This document shows positions 1 to 12,313 of a stretch of DNA of 64,000 bases, piece by piece. Position 1 is the stretch's first letter; every line of letters begins with the position of its first letter. A program made the translations under genes and the position numbers. The notes under the pieces are model-generated. The model saw nothing but the letters and a program-made list of their open reading frames with translations. It was not told the DNA's origin and made no database searches. This stretch comes from Sinonovacula constricta (taxonomy: Eukaryota > Mollusca > Bivalvia > Cardiida > Solecurtidae). The DNA lies in the NCBI GenBank assembly GCA_007844125.1, contig CM017564.1:13524949-13588948 (forward strand), written 5' to 3'.

Positions 1-1110
1 AACTACAAGGACGTGTACACATTTATCCGAATACAGCCACGGCATTTTCCCCATGTAATATTGGAACCCGGCAAGGGGACGTAACAAGTACAATAATTTT
101 TAATTTGTATGTAAACGAGTTGGTTCCCTTTCTCCGTAATAAAGGACATAGCTGTATATTTGTCACAAACGAAATAACGGATATTATGTGCATTCTTTTA
201 GCAGATGATGTTGCCAATTGCGCCGATACAGCTGTCAAACTTCAGTCTCAGCTAAATTTAATAATCAATATTGTAATAACACCGGAGTGAAAAGAAAATC
301 GAAATAATTGTATTCAGAAACAGTGGTCCGTTAAGATCATATAAACAATGGTTCTTTAATGGTAATCATATGAGTATATGGGTCTTCGTTTTATCACTAA
401 GCTTTGCTGGAAGAAAGGTTAAATTAAACTTGCTACACAAGCTAAACATCTGTTTATGCTATTAAATCCTACCAAACAACTTTTGAAAAGAGTTATATAT
501 TATTTTAAGGTGTTTGATTCTATGTTAAAGCCTATTTGAACATATGACGCAGAAATTTATTGAACTGATATCTCAGATATTCTTGAGCAGGTATTGTAAA
601 GATTTTCTTGGTGTAAATACTTATGTTAATGATATTGGTGCATTAAGAGAGTGTGGGAGAACGCCTTTATGCATTGATCATCATGTTAAAGTCATAAAGT
701 ATTGGTGCAAACTTATATGAAACTGGCCGACATTTAAGGATTTCCAGAACAGATCGTATCTGTAGATTTTGTTCTCTGCTAACTAACACCACGTATATAG
801 AGGACGAAAATCATGTATTTTTAGTTTGTCATAAATTTATCCAGGAAAGACAAAGATATACTTTTCTGTAGTATAGCTGGGAATATGATTTACAAAATTT
901 CCGTAACTTATTACAATCTAATCATGATGATATAATTAAAATAATTCCTTTTTTACAAAAGAAAAATGAAACTTAAAGATAATGACTGGTGTTGGGTTGT
1001 TACATTTATGTATTGTTGATAGATGGACAAAATTAATTGTAATATATGTTAGACTAATGTATTTTGGGCCGGTGGCCTGTATTTAAAAACTAAACGAGTT
1101 GAGTTGTCTC
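1..1110 (+). mobile_element. Decayed LINE, 3' part (RT to 3' end), cut by window edge
   Basis: This is the 3' part of a non-LTR retrotransposon, the element class that copies itself by target-primed reverse transcription. From about position 50 the frame reads TRQGDVTSTIIFNLYVNEL, the usual RT block before the catalytic site. It then reads ILLADDVANCAD near 190-225, the [Y/L]ADD catalytic motif with L for Y. Downstream, over stops and frameshifts, 740-870 gives RFCSLLTNT..EDENHVFLVCHKF, the Cys/His C-terminal region of many LINE ORF2 proteins. The element seems to end near 1100, just after GGGCCGGTGGCCTG. Not functional. The family name is not assigned, but the class is secure. Confidence 0.85.
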
Positions 1111-1523
1111 TGTACGCTATTTATTCATAAATGCTGTAAACATAAAATATATGTAAATTGCATTATTTACTAAAGTAAAGTTATAAAAACTTACGTCAAA
1201 GCTGTAATAATAGACCTACCAGTCGTTTTTTCTCAAATCTGGGCAAAGGGCGCAATTTTAATCCTAATGAAAACTGGTGTAAGGTTAAACATGACTTTCA
1301 TCCCTTTTCACTGATATGGGGATTGAGGTTAAATATAAAAAAAACAAAGAAAAAAAAAAACACCTGATCTACAATTAACGTATGCCGTGTTATCTCCTAA
1401 AATATTGACAGTGTTTTTAAAAGTAAATAATAACGTGGTCAAAAAAGACAACTACAGTAAAAATTGCGATGCACCAGAAAACATATACAGATCTCACAGT
1501 TTATAGATGATAGTGCAATCTGG

Positions 1524-1821
1524 TTTGTTTATTGGGTTTATCGTCCCACCAACAGTATTTCAGTTATCTGGAGACGGTGTCGACTTGAAGCAGATATAGT
1601 GCTGCCTTCACTGTATATAACACCTGTGAACACCTGGCATGATACCACACCTGACACCGGGCCAACCAGTCGTGGAACTACCCTTATATTTGCTTGAGCG
1701 TTAGCAAGGGAGCTATGCCACTACCATTTTTAGCGACTTTGGTATGTCGCGGCCCGGGATCGAACCCGGGGCCTCTCGTACCTGGAGCCGACGCTCTACC
1801 GATTGCGCTACCAGGTCCGGT
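1524..1821 (-). mobile_element. tRNA-derived SINE, full length (SINE family 1)
   Basis: The right end (about 1744-1820), read on the minus strand, is a tRNA-like head. It has an A box around GGTAGCGCAATCGGTAGAGC and a perfect B box, GGTTCGATCCC. The body runs left and ends in an AAT/AAAC-rich tail. The 11-base direct repeat GTGCAATCTGG at 1513-1523 and 1822-1832 is the target-site duplication. The paralogous site at 37851-37862 (GTGCAATATGGG) is empty. The anticodon arm of the head does not pair well, so it is a SINE promoter and not a tRNA gene. Other copies are at 10075-10337, 27947-27987 and 32422-32725. Confidence 0.93.
1744..1820 (-). promoter_or_regulatory. Internal RNA polymerase III promoter of the SINE (A and B boxes)
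   Basis: The minus strand carries an A-box-like GGTAGCGCAATCGG and the B box GGTTCGATCCC about 40 bases apart, the normal spacing in a tRNA. The loop sequence CTCCAGG recalls a Trp (CCA) anticodon loop, but the arm below it is mismatched and the acceptor ends do not pair. Confidence 0.8.
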
Positions 1822-3224
1822 GTGCAATCTGGGTTAGCAACAAAAGTCCAAATACAAGTATCAAGCTATTTCAGTTAATATTAATGGACATAGAAAATGG
1901 GCTAAACTTTATGGCTTTGTAATTAATTCCTTCAAAACACAAGCCATAATATTTAAAAACAAGTCTGCTCATATTTACGACAGTCACTGCCGAAACTAAA
2001 GTTATGCCATATATACATTGAATACAGTGACACTTTTAAATTCCTTTGTGTTATATTCGATAAATGTCAAATATCGCGAAAGCATACTACAACTCTAATA
2101 GGCAGATGTGAACAATACCTTAATGCTGTTAGATCCATCAAAGGTAAAGACAGTGGAAGCAACAAAAAAGTGCCTAGTCATTCTGTATCAAGATCTCAGT
2201 AAATCAAACCAATCCGGCCTAGTGGCTTATTGTTTGGCAGATAGAATACTTAGACATATTAAAAAGTATAGAAGAGAGCGATAAGATTATCTAGATACGC
2301 GCGTACAGAAGCTATTCACGCGGAAATAGGCGAATAGCCTATACTTGGCCCATAGATTTATTTGTCTTTTAAAATACTGGGCCAGATCTACTAGGTTAGA
2401 AATACACTAAGCACTACTACTGAATTCTTTATGTAAATGGATCCATTTCCCTAAGACCACTTACATACAAAAGTTCATCTAATTATAAGACCAGATCGAT
2501 GTAAGAACATACAACTTAACGCCTGTGATCAACCAACTTTTCGCAAGGATAGAACGAGTTAACTGTCATACAAGCAAAACACTAAAATTAACAAAGCAGA
2601 CACTCCATAAACGATGTAAGCAATGCCTGGCTATCAATAAATTAATAAATAACGCAAGTCAGCATATACAATGACGGCAGTACAGAAATCGACATAATAA
2701 TTCTGGTGCAGGTATGGCTATCAATAAAATTGATACATCAAGACATCTATTAAACTAGTAACAAGTCATACAGGAATAATGCGAAATGAAAGTTCAAGGT
2801 TTTTATAAACCACAAACACAAAGCTAATGCCAATTTACATACACGATTTAGACGACAAGGAGCGAGCTACCTTCGTAAAGAAATCAAACATCGGAACTGA
2901 CCTAAATAAATATTTTAATCACGTGATCTTTTGGTGTAGGCAGCATGCAGTGGCAAGGGGTCAGTTAAGAAAACAATTTAATAACGCAGGACTCGTTTCC
3001 TTAAAAATGATGTATTGGTTTTCTTCGAAGAATGAAAAAACAGAGATATTAAGTTTGCACTTTTTATATATGTAACAGATATTAACTACATCAAGTGCAT
3101 TTAACCTTGTATACTGAATTACACATAATATAGTACACCAATTGAATTCCTAACTCAAACTTAACTGTTATCATCTGTATTCCGTACTTCATAACAATAA
3201 TGTGTTCTGTGTTACGTTTACTTT

Positions 3225-3310
3225 TATTTGCACGTGACTAACATTGTAATGTGCATTATCAAAAGTTGCTATATATTATAATGCTTATAGGACTTTGTGA
3301 TATTTTCTTA
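3225..3310 (-). repeat. Diverged fragment of the 18.2/42.3/50.8 kb interspersed repeat
   Basis: TTGCTATATATTATAATGCT followed by AGGACTTTGTGATATT matches the constant end of the repeat family described at 42325-42680. The same fragment lies at the equivalent place in segment C (about 39480-39560). It therefore predates the A/C duplication. Confidence 0.6.
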
Positions 3311-5679
3311 TTTTAAAGTCATCAACACGAGTGCAGCTTTAAAATAATTTTAACGCGCGACCTCATTCTCATGCGTCCATTGATCATTAAATAAAGTAAA
3401 CCTCAGTTCAGGAAAAGAAATTCACACAAAGTAAAATGCACCTTATATCAGTTAAAATTATAAGCACACAACGTACACTTTTTTATTTTATTTTTAGGTA
3501 AATAGTTATTCAAATTAAGAATCTGCTAGGGGTTCATCTTAGATATACATGTGGCATATTTCCTTTAAGCCATAAAAAAGCCGCATGCTGGGGTCACGAT
3601 CAAATCGAAGAGGATGTGCTAGTTCAACGTAACGTAACCCTGTAAGTTACATAGGAGTCCACTGATTGAAAAATAAGGTGAAGCTCGGTTTAGAACGTTA
3701 CAAAAACAAGCTATCGTGTTACGCTTATTGCAGATTTTTTTTTTATTTTAAGTCCAAAAAGAAATTAAAACATTAATCTGTATTACGATTAGATAGGTAT
3801 TTAGAAAACGTACTTGTTCTTGTTAAGGTCCAAGTTAAGATCCGTTGGCATACAAACTTTAAGTCATGCATGTACAACATAACAGGGTTATAATAAGACC
3901 CTCATAACACAATTACTCGGTCATGCAGTCAGTCGGTCAGTCAGTCATCCGGTCAGTCAGTCGGCAGCCAGTTATATAAACAATGACAAAACTATACCCA
4001 TGATTTAGCATACCATGTGTTAAAAGCATCCGTTTGTGTAACGGTGGTAAAAGTAAACAAGGCAAGCTTTGGACAAAGTTCACAGTCCCGCAAAGGGAAC
4101 GGACCAAAGTGTTTGCCAAAACTCGTAAAAATGGAGGAGCATGGTAAGTTGCATATTAAGCCTAATACAATGCCAATGAAACAACCACAAGATTCAATAA
4201 AAAAGAAAAAAAATCCATAGATAATTTTATGACAATCAAGCTCAACGTTTTACTGCGAAATTGCGCCACAATCCCGTCTGGACTTCAAACCTTTAATATG
4301 AATATGTATTTTGTTCTGTATTCATGAAGAAAAATGCATCTTTGGGGGGTTACCTACATTCCAAAATTCGTGCCGTTTGCAAGGAAAACACACCGGTACA
4401 AAATTGCATGCTGCCATTTATCGTGAAAAGGAATACGAAACGCCGTCTCAGTTCTTCGGCGTCGAAATCAGTAAGTTGTTGGTCAACAAGTCGAAATTGT
4501 CTGGGCGTCTGTGTGTTATTGCGGCTATGCCAGCTTATTTTGTTCAGGCTTAAACTGGGTTAGATAGCTTACCAACATCTATGCGTATAGTATCATTTAC
4601 CCTAGTAAACTATGCTGGGAACTCGCGTGAATATTTTTATACAATAAACTTACACAGGGTAACATCCAATTAACATACTATGGTATAGTTATAAGTTTGG
4701 TTTTGACTTCGATGTGTTTACAACAATAAACGAAATATAGGGAGGAACATACTCTGAATCTTTAAGTTTATATTTCGGAGGGAAGTCTTACTTGGACAAA
4801 AGTGTGCATACAAAAATATATACACATATTACTGACATTTTGCTGCCGTATTAAGCTCTAAAGTTAAAACAGCGGTTCAGTAACAGTAGATATGTTCATG
4901 CTGTGTTAAATTACTAGTACAAGAAAAAGTTGATGCAGAGCATCAAAGATGCCGGAAATAATAAATACAAAATACGCGCATTTAGTATATAAGCATTAAG
5001 CACCAGTCATTCGCAAAGATAAGTTTTTCAAAAAGCTTATGTTGTAAACTGAGTAAATTTGTAAGTGTGAATGGATCTGTTTAACTCCTATGGCAACACA
5101 ACAACATCAACAACTGTGAACAACACCTACTCAGCAAATGCCGCACGAAGATTCCAAACAAATATTCGTGGTACGATGGTAATGGTACAAAGTCAACAAC
5201 ATCCGCCTTCGCACGTGGAATTTTAACAACACGCACCAGAAACAATGTTTCCATGACCTATTTATTACTTGGCAATACGTCATTAAATGGAATAGTCTTT
5301 AATACAAAAGTCAAGCCATGAAGTTGAAATCATAACAAACCTTGAATACCGAGCACATATTACACATATGTCTGTCGAAATGTTCGAGCAAATATGTTTG
5401 ATAATTAGTGCAGTGTTTCCAAATTTAAACCAAACAAACCCCTAATTGTTGTAATATTCACAAAGCTGTTTTTGCGCGATACAACCCCAAAAGCCTATGT
5501 TGAGTTGTAAAAGAATAAACCACTAAATCTTTTATACGAAAAAATGCTTGACCATGAATACGGTACTGAAGAGACTGTGTTCGAATTAGTCCAGTCCTGA
5601 CATTTGGAAATACGAACTTAACAATCGATATGTTTAACATTTAGTTCTTTAGAACAACCGACCCCATCTAGACACAACA

Positions 5680-5840
5680 TCGTTTATATTGCCGACACAA
5701 CAGTTATGTCTTATGAATTACCAGATGAACTTATTCCGCATAATACGTTACCGACAACAAATTATTATGTCGTTCACATTTCCGACATGAAGTTATTATG
5801 TCATTAGTATATATATACATATTACGGACATGGAGTTGTT
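5680..5840. repeat. Diverged minisatellite, about 30 bp unit (block 1)
   Basis: TTACCGACATGAAG followed by TTATTATGTCGT recurs with changes at roughly 30-base steps: CCGACACAACAGTTATGTC, CCAGATGAACTTATTCCGC, CCGACAACAAATTATTATGTC, CCGACATGAAGTTATTATGT. The same kind of array sits at 40455-40600, the paralogous place in segment C. Confidence 0.7.
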
Positions 5841-5841
5841 T

Positions 5842-5847
<6 letters not shown>

Positions 5848-5896
<49 letters not shown>
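5848..5896. repeat. (CT)n microsatellite
   Basis: A nearly pure CT tract of about 49 bases with one TT interruption. The paralogous tract is at 40616-40675. Confidence 0.97.
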
Positions 5897-6099
5897 GTAT
5901 TCTATATAATAGTATTATACTTTTAGTATAGTATACATACCATGTATAAAAGCATTAAGTGATTTTATAGTATATCGTAGAAATCACTGATATGGTGGTA
6001 AAACGATGTACACATAATCGAGATAAAATTATGTTACTGAATTAATACCTGACATGAACATGGTAAGATATAAATAAACGATACAAAGTCATTTCGATG

Positions 6100-6450
6100 T
6101 GTTTATTACAGACTTGAAGTTTTTTTTGGCGTATAATTTACCAAGTAGATGTTCTTTGGCGTATAAGTTACCGTAAAAAAGTTATGCCGTATAGAATACT
6201 AACAAGGATATATTCTATCATATGAATTACCAACGTAAGGATAATATGCGATAATCATTACCAACATAAAATTGTGATGTGGTAATTATTACCGAAATTA
6301 AGTTATCATGTCCTGTGAACTGGATTATAAATTTCAGACATAAGGTTATACTGCCGAATGCATTACCTAAATATAAACATGTTATGTCATATGAATAACC
6401 AGAATGAAGGAATAAAACCGATAAAGTTACTACATTACGTAAAATACCGG
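6100..6450. repeat. Diverged minisatellite, about 30 bp unit (block 2)
   Basis: Units such as GGCGTATAAGTTACCG, TATCATATGAATTACCAAC, GTGATGTGGTAATTATTACC and GTTATGTCATATGAATAACC recur at about 30-base spacing. Segment C has no matching array between its flanking similarity (about 40850), so array length differs between paralogs. Confidence 0.65.
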
Positions 6451-7249
6451 TATTACTTTACATGTATTATGTAGTATAACTAACGGACATATTTCGCCGT
6501 AAATATCATCAGCTGTATGGAAGTATTGCACATCTGACTTTGCGACAATATAATATTTGTTTATGCTAGTAATTGATCATGCTTAATAAATAAATACAGA
6601 CTAAATTACTTGTTGTGTATAAGGTACACGACCTAATTATTGTAATGTGGGCTATATTAAGGGCTTTATTCTTCCAATACGTACTTGTAAATGCGATTAC
6701 AACACACTGTCTTCAGTAATTACAGACCTTACAGACCTGAAGAACGTGTCTTAGCTTTCAAGTAGGTAATTAGCATGCATGGGATTTACCTTGTTAGAAA
6801 CAATTAGATATACGGGTTTCAAGTGAAGTATGCACATCGCTAAATAATTCCTATTCATAATATTATAAGTGTAAACTATGCTCTTAACTAATCTACAAAG
6901 GACGTGTAACATTTCAATAGACCTTTAACTTAAATTAATATATACTGACATATTTCATTAATTGCTAGTGTAAAAAATGTTCCCAGTTTCTTTTATTTTT
7001 CATGTTTTCCCAATATACACTATAGTTACATCTTCAACTATTCCGTTGACTAATTGTTTTGCTTCATAGATCGTTGTTTCTGTGATGGTTGTTATTCGTC
7101 ATGACTAAAGGCAAACATTCTGCATAAGAACACGGTAGCTTCCTAATCTTTGTGCTATTTTAGTTTTACTGAATCTTATTTAATCCGTCTAGTTCTCTTC
7201 ACTCTTTGTTAAATGTTGAGTCAAAGAAATCGCATCTCCATAAAATTGA

Positions 7250-8060
7250 TGTTGTCTGCCGTATAAATTCCTGACAATCAAATTTCCGTATTTACTATCA
7301 ACATGGCGTTATGGTGAGGTAAGTATTACTGACATGAAGTTATGATTTGGTAATTATAACCGACATGAAATTTTGATGGGGCAATAATGACCAGCATGAA
7401 GTTATGATCCTGTTGTTATTACCTTCATGAAGTAATGATGATATATGAATAGTAAGATAAAACATGGTATGAATTACTGTTAGGAAAATTAATGGCTAAA
7501 AGTACCAAGATGATTCGTAAAGATATCGAAGTGATTATTTTCGCTGTTAACTTGACGGATATGCACACATAATGCCGTATAAACTGTCGACATGATGTTT
7601 AAGGCCGTAAACTTTACAAAAAATTTAGTTTTGTGTCCTAAACTACCGAAATGAAACTATAACGCCGTAAACACCACTTTTGCCGTAGAACAAAAAACAG
7701 TTTAACATGATTATGCAGTACAAATTACTGAGATATAGTTGTTACGACCGATGTATTACCGGTAGCAAGTTATTTTGCAGTGTGAATTTTCCATATAATG
7801 TTATTTAGCAGAACATGTTACCGGCATACAGTTATTTTGCTGTCTGAATTACTTGTAGGAAGTTATTTCGCTGTATGATTTATCCATATAAAGTTGTTTA
7901 GACAAACGTATTACGCGTATACAGTTATTACGCCGCATGCATTACCTTTTTGATAACGCCATATAAATAGCAAAGTGTTGACGGTATTATGTCATATACA
8001 TAACCGCTTTGAAATAATAATGCATTTTTTATAACCGATATCTAACACTATGTATTTTGC
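7250..8060. repeat. Diverged minisatellite, about 30 bp unit (block 3, longest)
   Basis: More than 20 diverged units of the type [A/T]TTACCG-CATGAAGTTAT are visible across 800 bases, for example ATTACTGACATGAAGTTATG, ATAACCGACATGAAATTTTG and ACCGGCATACAGTTATTTTG. The related block at 45950-46220 lies at the corresponding position of segment C. Confidence 0.7.
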
Positions 8061-9532
8061 CGGTATGCAGTTATTATGGTGTATACATTCCATCATGATG
8101 AGGCATTTATTTTCGAATCTGAGATGTAACGTCTGACAAATGTTGATTTTTTTGAAATAGCACACCCACAATATTAGATATACAATATGTTGACATGAAC
8201 TGCTAAAAGGACTGGACAATGCATGTTCTAGAGATATTAGAATTCCAATTTGTCCAGAATCGTCGTATAAAAATATCGACAAATGATTTTGCAAGTATAC
8301 GTGATACATATTAGATTACCATTACAAGTAGTCGCTTCCGAAAATTGAATTTAAAACTGTACTTTGCACAAGATAGTTGGTAACAACTCCCGGTGCCGTA
8401 ATTTATCACGACCCCACCAGTCTTCTCACTGATATTATCCCGTGACGTGACACAACTATTTTTTTTCTGGTTGAGAACAAATGCAAGTTTTGACAAAATG
8501 GATTGTACGTAACAACATGAATATTATAGCAAGGCCTCCAGGCCGACCGCACATGTCACTAAATAATCTAACTACACGAGACTATTGCTGCAAAGAACCA
8601 AACGTTGCCATCAAGGTCGTGTTTAACAAGAGAACATTTTTGCTTAACAACAAACTGACAAATAAACAGCAAAACCGTATTGTTAATATCAGATTTACGA
8701 TGCCGTAAATGTTCATGCATTAATAATTATATCGATTAACGCATTTTCTTTGGACATATGGGAAAAGGTCCGAAAACAAAGAACCATAATATAATATGGA
8801 TTTAACGTGTGCATATTACATCGTCGTACATAGTTCAAATTAATTAAACTAATCATACATAGACACATGAAGCATTAGCAATTCCAAGAGACAGGTAATA
8901 ATTAAGCACCATTCAAAACTACGATCCAAATTAATTCTGATATTTAACAAAAATATGGGAACCACAATGCATAAAATCGCCCCTCTTCACTTTATAAAAG
9001 AACATGCCACCATCTATACACCTCTTTGAGGAACGATTAAATAGAAGGCGACAATAAGAACAACGAAATTAAAAATGATACGTTCATATGTTTGTTTTCT
9101 GAGCCATTATTGGCCTTGAACAATTTGGTGTAGTCATGAAGTTATTCAACTTAAACTCTCCAAAAAAGTATGTGTCTTTGATTCCGAAGGAATTTAAGAG
9201 AAGGTCGCACTAGTTCATACGAGTATTTCTTACAGATTCTGACTGTTTGTAACCACTTTTTTCTTGTTAAAACACACTTACTTGAATTTGAGGCCCTTAA
9301 GCCTTTAGAGATATGTATACAGTTTTCAATTTATATTCTTGACGCGCAAACTATATTATTATAATCAGTTGTATGATAGTAATATGGCAGTGAGGTATAT
9401 TATAAATTAAGCTTTCACTTATGTAATGTACAGCTTCGGAGGAACGTCATAACGCGAAAGTTGGATTGAATAGACTAGACAGATACTCTAGAGAAATGGA
9501 ATCATTTCGAGGTAAAATGAAGTGGCGAAATA
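8061..9532. other. No recognisable gene
   Basis: AT-rich DNA with only short, unrelated open frames on both strands (longest about 105 codons, minus strand near 8.0-8.3 kb, no recognisable motif). I see no repeat match to the rest of the window here. Confidence 0.5.
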
Positions 9533-9615
9533 TTAGTATAATAGTAGTAGTTGTAGAAGTAGTATTAGTAGTAGCTGCAGTAGCAGTATTAGTAAAGAAG
9601 TAAAAGTAATAGTAA

Positions 9616-9708
<93 letters not shown>

Positions 9709-9895
9709 CAGTAGTAGAAGCAGTAGTAGCAGAAGCAGTCGTAGTAGTAATATAAGTAAATAATATTGGTAGTTGTAGTAGTAGAAGTAGCATTAGTAGA
9801 AGCAGCAGCAGCAGCAGTGCAAGTGTTGTTCTTACAGCAATATTAGTAGTAATAGTAGTGGTTGTAGTAAAAGTAGCATTAGCTGTAGTTATGTT
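9533..9895. repeat. (TAG)n-rich microsatellite field
   Basis: A pure TAG run at about 9616-9707 is flanked by imperfect TAG, AGC and GTT triplets. Non-pure landmarks (GCAGAAGCAGTCGTAGTAG, then AGTAGTTGTAGTAGTAGAAGT-like, then AGCAGCAGCAG) recur at 46400-46500, so the field belongs to the A/C duplication. The Thr-rich open frame over it is an artefact. Confidence 0.9.
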
Positions 9896-10074
9896 GTGTA
9901 CACGAAGTACAAACACATATCACTACATCTTTAATAAGATAGTTTTTATACTCGATTTCTGCGACTCAATAATATTCATATTTCTTACCAATGCCTTTTA
10001 GTTTGCCTACACAATCTTAATTCAGTTTTATGAAAAATGCTGACACAACATTCTAGTTATGGCAGTATTACTTG

Positions 10075-10337
10075 ATAACGCAAGGAGGTGAGGGTTGGCT
10101 AAATATACGGGATGTTACTGGTTCATTTCCTGCAACGACATGTCATCATCTTTAAAAACAGTAGTCGTATAGCTGCACTGGCAATGTTCATGCTAAAATA
10201 AAGCTAGTCCTACAACTGATTAGACCGGTGTAAGGATATTATCGCTGGGTGCGGTATCATGTCATATGCTCACGGCAGCACTGTATCTGCTTCAAGTGGA
10301 CACCGTTTCCAGATAACTAAAATATTGTTGGCGAAAC
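10075..10337 (+). mobile_element. Old SINE family 1 copy, plus strand
   Basis: Although heavily diverged, the whole SINE can be followed. The head is degenerate, with TGGTTCATTTCCTGCAACGA where the B box and flank should be. The body has AGTCGTATAGCTGC, AGACCGGTGT and GTATCATGTCATATG. The 3' part has GCAGCACTGTATCTGC, CACCGTTTCCAGATAACT and ATATTGTTGG. Each piece pairs in order with the minus-strand copy at 1524-1821. It is the most decayed copy in the window. Confidence 0.8.
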
Positions 10338-10980
10338 GAAAGAACTAAAGAAAAAATATTTAGAAGTTTTATTTGTGTACATCTTTACGTTAAACGATGT
10401 AAACCTACTCTGTCAAATTATTTTGCACTAAACAATCTTTCATAATATTACTGTAAAAAGCATATCTTTCCTACTTAACGTCAACATCTAAAATATGTCC
10501 TATTTTCCATCTTCTCTTCTTTTCAACAATAAACTAAAACAGTCGAACTATTTAAAAAAGCCTATAATCTTAAAGCACTGGTGTGTCTTTAAAATATTTT
10601 CTAAATTAGGTGAACCTGAACATGTAGAATGTTATTACGATGCAAATATATTTAGTTTATGTTGCTGGAACAGAAGTAATGTTCCGATAACAGTGTAATA
10701 GTTTAATAAACGAAAGACCGTCACAAGGATGTTACATAACTACAGGTGTTCAATTGCCACGTGCAACTTAATACGACATCGACGCGGTGGGTCTCTCTGG
10801 CAATTTGCACATTCGCGCCAGTAGTCATACAACACATCTCAGTATACAAGACTGGGTTGATTTTGCATAGGATACTTTTAGCAGCAGTTGTGTGTTATTG
10901 TTTTGTACATAATAGTAGAAGTAATATAGAACAAAGAGTACCAACACAATAGCTTTCTTTATGTCGGATACAAATTGAAA
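10338..10980. other. No recognisable gene
   Basis: AT-rich, with two short plus-strand open frames (67 and 68 codons at about 10.5 and 10.75 kb) that show no motif. Nothing else is seen. Confidence 0.5.
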
Positions 10981-10984
10981 ATAA

Positions 10985-11680
10985 TAATATGTTTAAATAA
11001 GCCAAAAGCTAATTAAATGATAGTCACTATATTCACATTGGACCTCCTTGCAAATAAAGAATACCTTGCATGGATAAATAAAAGCAAATTTACAAATAAA
11101 ACAATATATATTTATACTGACACGTTTAGCGTACTTCAACATCTAAAATATGCTAACTGCAGCAACAGACAAATTAACATGAAATTTATAGATAACGCAC
11201 GTCTCTTAAATACAACTTAATCACCATTATAAACATTGTCTGTATCCGAGGCCATGGGGGAATAATAGGTCGTACACTCTCAAACAATATTGCCAAGAAA
11301 TAAAAGTCTCGCGCACATACACACCAGACCCCATACTGTCAATGTAAGCCTATGTCTGAAAAAAGCTTTTGTGTTCATTAAGGTGTGTAAACATGTCGAC
11401 ATTAAATTCAATAAGTATAAAATATCTCACAGCTACGAATATGGAATAAGAACCACATTATTAGTAATATTAGTAATATTAGGTATCATGGACAAAAACA
11501 CACATCCATAACGGCAGCCTACATTGCAATCAAGAAAAAATGTCATTTGAATACATTCTCTTTAGGTGTGGGCAGCACGCAACAGCCAGACAATCATTTT
11601 AAAAAGCCTTTTTCAGTAACACTAGTCTTAGTTTAGGATTTTAGCCTTTTCCACTCTAGAAAATGGAGATCAAACATAAT
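10985..11680 (+). mobile_element. LINE fragment: RNase H domain and C-terminal segment
   Basis: The frame at 11017-11220 reads IYIYTDTFSVLQHLKYANC, matching the RNase H signature in which a catalytic Asp sits in a [YF]TDS-like strand followed by a SVLQ-type helix. Near 11240 the translation gives IRGHGGIIGRTLSNNIAK, the degraded final RNase H motif (PGHxGIxGNExAD). At 11540-11600 MSFEYILFRCGQHATARQSF matches the Cys/His tail of the LINE at 1109-3110. The order is collinear with a 5'-truncated copy of that LINE. It is broken by stops. Confidence 0.85.
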
Positions 11681-12170
11681 TATCTTTCTCTAATTATTAA
11701 AACACTATGTTGGAACGAAACCGCACATATATCGCAAATAATTACTAAATATTGTCACATAACTTTTAATTCACAGAAGATGTAGAGGGGAAAACATACT
11801 GACTCGATTAAAATCCATTAGAAACGTCAAAAAACTATGTTAAAATTGTAGCAGCGATTGTGATACCGATATTAATTTGTATAAATGCTATGTTAAATTA
11901 CGGTATTTAGGATTTACATCTCACAGCACTTATTAGCCTGAATTACTGAAGTTCCACGTGTGAACAATAAACACTTGAAACAAGTGCTTATTTAACAAGT
12001 ATTTTATAAAGTATATAGCTCTCGTTTTCCTAGTAACCTCATATACACTTTTCTGAACAACTTCAAGCAAAGACTTTTCTAACACCAATTTACAGGCATC
12101 TCCACTGTCAAATTTAAATATTTTTAACTATTATATCTCCACTTTAACACATTTGTGGGATATTCCGATG
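11681..12170. other. No recognisable gene
   Basis: AT-rich sequence with no open frame or repeat that I can support. Confidence 0.5.
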
Positions 12171-12174
12171 CACT

Positions 12175-12230
<56 letters not shown>

Positions 12231-12243
12231 CATCATTATCATC

Positions 12244-12300
<57 letters not shown>

Positions 12301-12313
12301 TTCATCATGATCA
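12175..12313. repeat. (ATC)n microsatellite
   Basis: About 45 near-perfect ATC triplets with a few ACC and ATT interruptions. The Asp-rich and Met-rich minus-strand frames here are translations of this array. Confidence 0.98.

Larger units (their letters stand above)
1109..3110 (+). mobile_element. Decayed RNase H-bearing LINE (copy in segment A), split by a SINE
   Basis: This is a second, different non-LTR element. VSVRYLFINAVN (about 1110-1150) matches the RT block ending in [LF]xINDx. SQFIDDSAIW (about 1490-1523) is the xxDD catalytic motif. After the SINE at 1524-1821 the frame resumes with AISVNINGHRK, INSFKTQAIIF and FLCVIFDKCQ, the post-catalytic RT blocks. NNSGAGMAIN near 2700 marks the start of an RNase H domain. 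VIFWCRQHAVARGQLRKQF near 2920-2980 is the C-terminal Cys/His segment. A collinear copy lies at 37640-39300 and a fragment at 10985-11680. It has many stops and is dead. An RNase H after the RT suggests the I/Nimb/Jockey-like group. Confidence 0.85.
3310..8060. repeat. Segment A of a mosaic duplicated block
   Basis: This stretch is collinear with segment C (39570-41295, then from about 44570) and in part with B (22005-23010) and D (51370-52763). Landmarks shared by A and C include AGCGGTTC[A/T]GTAACAGT, ACTAGTACAAGAAAAA, a CT tract, GGCTAT.TTAA..GCTTTATTC and GTCATGACTAAAGGCAAAC. Positions 3480-4860 match D but are missing from C. No coding function is seen in the shared core; its open frames are short and differ between copies. 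It may be a large non-autonomous element or an old segmental duplication that collected nested insertions. Confidence 0.75.

Noticed and set aside
1744..1820. Intact tRNA gene
   Set aside because: The A and B boxes are good, but the anticodon and acceptor arms do not pair. The sequence is the head of a SINE with further copies in the window and a target duplication that encloses the body.
9533..9916. 127-residue Thr-rich protein
   Set aside because: It is the translation of a TAG microsatellite; other arrays of the kind give similar frames on both strands.
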